A DNA stretch of 64,000 nt, from the NCBI GenBank assembly GCA_903892355.1, contig CAITIE010000153.1, positions 179,357-243,356 of the forward strand, given 5' to 3'. The translations under genes were made by a program, and so were the position numbers. The notes beneath the pieces were generated by a model. The model ran no database searches. It saw only the letters and a program-made list of their open reading frames with translations, and had not been told where the DNA came from. This DNA comes from an uncultured Pirellula sp. GTDB lineage: Bacteria; Planctomycetota; Planctomycetia; Pirellulales; Pirellulaceae. This document shows, piece by piece, positions 60,008 to 64,000 of the stretch. Position 1 is the first letter of the stretch, and the number at the start of each line of letters is the position of its first letter.

Positions 60008-61732
60008 ATGGAATTCATCCCAATCGATTTCTCTCCCGAACACCAAATCTGGGCTCGCGAGTCCATGACACGCCTCGAACTAGCCTTGGAGTCCGCCTCC
60101 GACGACTCTCAATCCAGCCAACGGCAGTTCGAATTGCCCCCCCCGGACGAACCGATCGCTTCGTTGCTTTTCGCGGAATTGCTACTGGCAATCCCCAATC
60201 TTCACGAGCGACTAAGCGGCCCCGACTCAGTAATCCCCGACTCCGTTGCCCCCGATCACGGTGACACTCACGGTGCCGGCGATGTGGTTGGTGGCGATGT
60301 GGTTGGTGGCGATGTGGTTGGTGGCGAACGGGTCAAAGCGATCGCGGAGCAAACACTGAGCCTCATCGCCCAGTGGTTCGTCGATTTGATCCGCTCAGCC
60401 TCGATCTCGTTTGACGAACAAGGAAACAGGCTGGTCCAATTACTTACGGCCCAAAAGGCATCCACACTCTACATGATGTTTCTGGGCAAGGGATTTCGGC
60501 ATTGCGAAGGTCGACTTTTGCAAGCGATCCTATCCTGTTCCGAACCGAAAGCTGTCCGTGTCGGGGTCGACCTTTTGGTGGACCATCCCCCTCGCGATTG
60601 GACCGATACGTCCTTAGCAATTACCGCATTGGTTCAAACCGACAAATGGAACGTGTCCGACGTATTCCCGAGGTTACTCGATTCGACCAATCCCGCGGTT
60701 CTGTCGCCCGCTCTGGATCTCGCCAACCTCTTAGTCAGGGAGCGCGGGGCAAACCCACACCCCGCCGCAAGCCGATTTGACTCCCTGCTGACCCTTCTGG
60801 GTGGCGTTACTCAACAATTGGCATCGATGGAAGAAAACCCACGACGCTTTTCCAATTCCGTCGCTGAGATCCAAAAGATTCTTTTCAACAGCGTTTCTTT
60901 AGTGGTCTCCCTCTGCGATTTCTTTGCTCTGAGCGGTGACTCGCGAGCGATCGGGAAGCTGACCCAAGCCCTCGACTTGAGCCATCGACGGATCAAGGTC
61001 GAGGCGGCTTTTGCATTGGCGAAGCTAGGAGAGGAAAGAGCTCGAGATCTGTTGCTCGAGATGGTCTCGGACGATGCATCCCGACCACGAATCCTCGCCT
61101 ATGCACACGAACTCGGAATCGATGAACGCATTGATCCCCAATGGCTTTCCTCGCTCGCCAAAGCAAAATCAGATCTCGCGCTTTGGCTAAGCCAACCGGA
61201 TCAATTCTCAATCCCACCTCATCATTTGGAATTGGTGGAACAGAGAACTTTGGTATGGCCGGGGTTTGATGGCCCTCAAGAATGCTTTCTGATCCGATTT
61301 GAATACTATCTCGGAGAAACCACCCACTCCAACATCGGATTCTCCGGTCCGTTCAGCCAAGCCTTCTCGCTGGATCTCAACCACCTTTCTCCCGACCGAT
61401 GCTTTGAGATTTTCCTAGCGCACGACGTCGAAGATCCGTCGGAAGCTCGCTACCGCTGGGACCGAATCCCATCTTTTGCCGCCCGCGAAGCAAACCGACT
61501 TGCTGAGGAGTTGAGCGGCCAAGGCTTCCAGGAGATCCAAGGCCTCGCGTACTGCGAGTTTCTGGGGCATCGCGCGGCCCTCTGCGCGGCACTGGACTCT
61601 CAAGGCGTTCCGCAAGTGGTCGCGTGGGATGGCGAAATGACGCTTACCGCGACACCTTCACCCTCCGCAGTGGATCTACTCCACCTGCAATGGAAAGGCT
61701 ACCACTGCATGGATGCGCTCACGCTGGAGTAG
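60008..61732 (+). CDS. HEAT-like helical protein with C-terminal domain, unknown function
   Basis: The 575-residue cytoplasmic protein has no signal peptide. Its first about 400 residues are helical repeats of HEAT type (RIKVEAAFALAKLGEERARDLL, VFPRLLDSTNPAVLSPAL). A GDVVGG linker repeat near residue 95 comes from a 15-bp DNA repeat. The last about 170 residues are a different, mixed alpha/beta domain (VEQRTLVWPGFDGPQECFLIRFEYYLGE, YCEFLGHRAALCAAL) that is not recognised. ATG 60008 is the first Met consistent with the folded start; an open extension to 59894 overlaps the helicase start region. Confidence 0.75.
   Translation: MEFIPIDFSPEHQIWARESMTRLELALESASDDSQSSQRQFELPPPDEPIASLLFAELLLAIPNLHERLSGPDSVIPDSVAPDHGDTHGAGDVVGGDVVGGDVVGGERVKAIAEQTLSLIAQWFVDLIRSASISFDEQGNRLVQLLTAQKASTLYMMFLGKGFRHCEGRLLQAILSCSEPKAVRVGVDLLVDHPPRDWTDTSLAITALVQTDKWNVSDVFPRLLDSTNPAVLSPALDLANLLVRERGANPHPAASRFDSLLTLLGGVTQQLASMEENPRRFSNSVAEIQKILFNSVSLVVSLCDFFALSGDSRAIGKLTQALDLSHRRIKVEAAFALAKLGEERARDLLLEMVSDDASRPRILAYAHELGIDERIDPQWLSSLAKAKSDLALWLSQPDQFSIPPHHLELVEQRTLVWPGFDGPQECFLIRFEYYLGETTHSNIGFSGPFSQAFSLDLNHLSPDRCFEIFLAHDVEDPSEARYRWDRIPSFAAREANRLAEELSGQGFQEIQGLAYCEFLGHRAALCAALDSQGVPQVVAWDGEMTLTATPSPSAVDLLHLQWKGYHCMDALTLE
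60278..60322. repeat. 15-bp tandem repeat in the HEAT-like gene
   Basis: Three perfect copies of GGCGATGTGGTTGGT (60278-60292, 60293-60307, 60308-60322) encode GDVVG repeats. The unit length keeps the reading frame. Confidence 0.9.
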
Positions 61733-61764
61733 CGATCGTTTGAGTAGCGTGTATAAACGACACG

Positions 61765-62961
61765 CTACTCTTCTGCGGTCCCACCCGAGCCTTCACGCAT
61801 CCCTCCCATGATGTACCACAGTTTGCTCTCCATGGAGAAGGGGATCAGGCTTACCGAGTTGTCGCAGCGGGACATGTGAAGTCCTGATCCATGCAAGCTA
61901 TGAAATTTCCTTCCCTCGCCGTACTGGGTGGCCTGCAACCATTCCACACTGCTAGAAGGATTGGGGATCATGAATCGCGTGATCATCCCAGCATTGGAGA
62001 CCCACCAAAACGAAAACTGTCGGCTCGTGTTGGTTTTAGGTTTTCGCCACGTTCCTGTCACCTCTCCGTAAAAGAAGGTGTTGGACGCTCCATCCGCAAC
62101 ATCCCGCAATCGCGTACTGCTTCGAACGCGACACCATCCCATCAGATCATCGCAGGTCACACCTTCCGCTCCCAAATTTGCACCGGCAGGCGCAGGGGGA
62201 TCGAGAGCAGCAGAACCCGTCAATCCGGATCGACCCGCACAGCCGAGATAGTTTGTCTTGCCCACAGTTCGATGCCAATCTGCAAATGGGGTCGACTCGT
62301 AGTAATAGCTATGCACCGGCAACGAGGAAGCGGAATTGGTATAGGCGAACTGGAAAAGGATCGAATACTCAAGGCCTTGATCGGAGATATCCGAGGGACA
62401 TAGAAAAATGGGGATGTTATTTTGTGATGAACTCCACGCAGATGCTTGTGCAGGTGGTGAAACGCCGTAATCGTTATTCCACCAATAAACGTTCCTAATC
62501 TGGCGCTCCGAACCGGTCGCAGCTCCGACGCCATTCACATCGGGGTTGAGATTCAACTCGGTCTCAAAGACCTGAAACAGTGGCAGCAACTCGATGTAAG
62601 GGAGGATATGCACCAAATGCCCGATACCGGTATGCTGATTCCATTCAACCGCTAGCGGAGCGGATGGATAAGCACCTTGAAAGGGCGTTTCACGCGGTCC
62701 AGGGGTCATGATTCCGGATGGCAATCGCTTGAAGGCGCTCTCGAAATTCATGGTGGCAAGCCCGATTTCACGCAGATTCTTCGAGCATGTCATTCGGCGG
62801 GCCGACTCTCTTGCTGCCTGAACTGCCGGCAACAACAACCCCACCATCACCCCGATGATTGCGAGAACCACCAAAAGTTCCACAAGCGTAAAGCCCTGAC
62901 CTCGTCGTCGTATGGAACTTCGTCGTATGGAACTTCGTCGTCGAATCGCATGCTCACCCAT
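61765..62961 (-). CDS. DUF1559 pilin-like secreted protein (first copy)
   Basis: This 398-residue protein belongs to the DUF1559 family expanded in planctomycetes. Its N-terminus is a type IV prepilin-like signal: basic residues, then GQG with the predicted cut after Gly23, [18 protein letters not shown] and Glu at +5. The C-terminal motif is H-x9-DN ([13 protein letters not shown]), a variant of the usual H-x9-DG. It is thought to be assembled on the cell surface by the type II/IV secretion pseudopilus system; no such genes are here. The N-terminal IRRSS repeats come from a 15-bp DNA duplication (62906-62935). ATG 62961 is used; a longer frame to 62994 lacks support. Confidence 0.93.
   Translation of the reverse strand: MGEHAIRRRSSIRRSSIRRRGQGFTLVELLVVLAIIGVMVGLLLPAVQAARESARRMTCSKNLREIGLATMNFESAFKRLPSGIMTPGPRETPFQGAYPSAPLAVEWNQHTGIGHLVHILPYIELLPLFQVFETELNLNPDVNGVGAATGSERQIRNVYWWNNDYGVSPPAQASAWSSSQNNIPIFLCPSDISDQGLEYSILFQFAYTNSASSLPVHSYYYESTPFADWHRTVGKTNYLGCAGRSGLTGSAALDPPAPAGANLGAEGVTCDDLMGWCRVRSSTRLRDVADGASNTFFYGEVTGTWRKPKTNTSRQFSFWWVSNAGMITRFMIPNPSSSVEWLQATQYGEGRKFHSLHGSGLHMSRCDNSVSLIPFSMESKLWYIMGGMREGSGGTAEE
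62906..62935. repeat. 15-bp tandem duplication in the prepilin leader
   Basis: CGTCGTATGGAACTT is repeated twice (62906-62920 and 62921-62935) in the DUF1559 leader region and encodes SSIRR twice on the minus strand. Confidence 0.85.
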
Positions 62962-63199
62962 GCAGCACCCCCCACACACAGAAACACCTGGCAAAGACCG
63001 GAAGCTACGACCACTTTTCTCAAGCGTCCTCGCCCCCGAATGAATGTCCCCTATTCTAATAGATCGGCGATCGCCAAATCGCGATTTGCCTCACAACCTC
63101 GAAAACATGGCAACAAAAAAGGGTGCCGATTTCTCGACACCCTTTCTCGGTGAAGCTCTAAAAGGGACTCGGAAAGCCTCCTTTTCTTCGGTAATCTTG

Positions 63200-63397
63200 T
63201 TATTCCACAGGATCCTGGATCTTGTTGTTGGAAGCAGTCTCCGAGGTCGTACCGTCCGCGTTGGTCACGGTCGTGGTACCGGAGGGTGGCTTCGCCGCTG
63301 GATTCGCGGACTGACTCGCACCCTTAGGTGAGTCCCCTCCACAACCTACAGCGAACGCTAACAAGCCAACAACCATGCAGGAACGAAGAATCGTCAT
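63200..63397 (-). CDS. Small lipoprotein between DUF1559 genes
   Basis: A 65-residue secreted lipoprotein: hydrophobic signal LRSCMVVGLLAFAVGC with lipidated Cys19, then a disordered Gly/Ser/Thr/Ala-rich segment ending IQDPVE. Small lipoproteins of this kind sit beside DUF1559 genes in planctomycetes. It lies 14 bp upstream of the next DUF1559 gene region and is on the same strand. No function can be assigned. Confidence 0.82.
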   Translation of the reverse strand: MTILRSCMVVGLLAFAVGCGGDSPKGASQSANPAAKPPSGTTTVTNADGTTSETASNNKIQDPVE

Positions 63398-63411
63398 GTG
63401 TCAATTTTCCT

Positions 63412-64000
63412 TTAATCTTGAATGTCACCGATTTGACCGTCACGCATACCGCTCATGATATACCAGAGGCGGCCTTCGAGCGAGAACGGAACAATCGCAA
63501 CCGAGTTGTCCAAGCGGGACATGTGCAAGCCCGAACCGTGAAGGCTGTGGAACTTGCGCCCTTCGCCGTACTGAGTAGCTTGCAACCACTCGGTGGCACT
63601 GGTTGGGTTTGGAACCATGAACCGAGTGATCATACCGGCGTTCGATACCCACCAGAACGAAAACTGACGGCTGGTGTTCGTACGTGGCTTACGCCAGGTT
63701 CCGGTGACTTCGCCGAAGAAGAACGTTTGCGAGGTTCCGTCAGTCACATCGCGAAGACGGGTCTTGCTGCGGACTTGGCACCATCCGATCAAGTCGTCCG
63801 CAGTGATACCAACGGCTCCCAAGTTAGCACCTGCGGGTGCTGCTGGGTCCAACGCTTGCGAACCAGTCTTGCCTGAGCGGCCTGCACAACCAAGGTAGTT
63901 GGTCTTGCCAACCGTCCGGTGCCAATCAGCAAACGCTGACGACTCGTAGTAGTAGGTGTGACCTGGCAACGATGTCGTCGCTCCGGTGTATGCAAATTGG
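63412..64000 (-). CDS. DUF1559 pilin-like secreted protein (second copy), partial at the window edge
   Basis: Only the C-terminal about 195 residues are in the window; the gene continues beyond 64000. It is a close paralogue of the 61765-62961 gene over its whole visible length (e.g. [38 protein letters not shown]) and ends with the same H-x9-DN motif. The two likely arose by tandem duplication. The start codon and prepilin leader are not visible. An in-frame Met at 63969 is internal. Confidence 0.93.
   Translation of the reverse strand, partial: QFAYTGATTSLPGHTYYYESSAFADWHRTVGKTNYLGCAGRSGKTGSQALDPAAPAGANLGAVGITADDLIGWCQVRSKTRLRDVTDGTSQTFFFGEVTGTWRKPRTNTSRQFSFWWVSNAGMITRFMVPNPTSATEWLQATQYGEGRKFHSLHGSGLHMSRLDNSVAIVPFSLEGRLWYIMSGMRDGQIGDIQD

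Overview
The window is a bacterial chromosome segment, very probably from a planctomycete of the Pirellulaceae type (Rhodopirellula/Rubripirellula-like). The clearest markers are two DUF1559 pilin-like proteins with a small lipoprotein between them, a PEP-CTERM secreted protein, a BBP2-type outer-membrane barrel, several very long Planctomycetes-style proteins of unknown function, and a moderate GC content. Many genes lack a strong Shine-Dalgarno sequence. No rRNA, tRNA, CRISPR array or prophage was recognised.

Layout. 1-1.8 kb: acpP-fabF (fatty acid synthesis). 1.9-4.1 kb: a secreted S46 dipeptidyl-peptidase, followed by a dense block of three consecutive tandem-repeat families. 4.4-11.3 kb: a complete SUF iron-sulfur assembly operon (sufR-type regulator, sufC, sufB, sufD, a Rieske ferredoxin, a MIP18/SufT-like factor and a SufE-SufS fusion) behind a good sigma70-like promoter. 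11.4-14.9 kb: an outer-membrane barrel, an intact IS3-family element with a 4-bp target duplication, and a PEP-CTERM protein. 15-19.6 kb: an HtrA-like protease with a PA14 tail and a large membrane protein. 19.9-26.5 kb: two secreted TPR proteins followed by a TolQ/ExbB-ExbD-ExbD motor, closed by a bidirectional terminator facing a porin gene. 28-41 kb: Fe-dependent alcohol dehydrogenase, LarC, ribosomal protein bL36, a Gfo/Idh/MocA-like protein, polyphosphate kinase, HrpA helicase and an ABC-2 permease. 41-48 kb: a SMUG1-like DNA glycosylase, an anti-sigma-like membrane protein, a divergent Nudix protein, a secreted unknown and an M28 peptidase. 48-56 kb (minus strand): an envelope cluster of SBP-OmpA fusion, two-TM coiled-coil protein, PspA, SBP lipoprotein and ABC permease, followed by a helical-repeat protein and tsaD. 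56-64 kb: nnrD, a YggS-type PLP protein, a His-rich MerC protein, a DEAD-box helicase, a HEAT-like protein and the DUF1559 cluster, which runs off the right edge.

How the genes may work together. The SUF operon looks self-contained: SufR senses cluster supply, SufE-SufS delivers sulfur, SufBCD is the scaffold, and the MIP18 and Rieske proteins would act in transfer or electron supply. The TPR/TolQ/ExbD group looks like a proton-motive-force-driven envelope machine. The most interesting candidate for an undescribed system is the 50.4-55.8 kb cluster. It joins PspA-type membrane-stress protection to NitT/TauT-like solute-binding proteins, one of them tethered between the inner membrane and peptidoglycan by an OmpA domain, and to a permease without a nearby ATPase.

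A recurring feature of the window is short tandem duplication of 12-20 bp units. Within genes the units are multiples of 3 (12, 15 or 18 bp). Between genes they vary (13, 16, 17, 18 or 20 bp).
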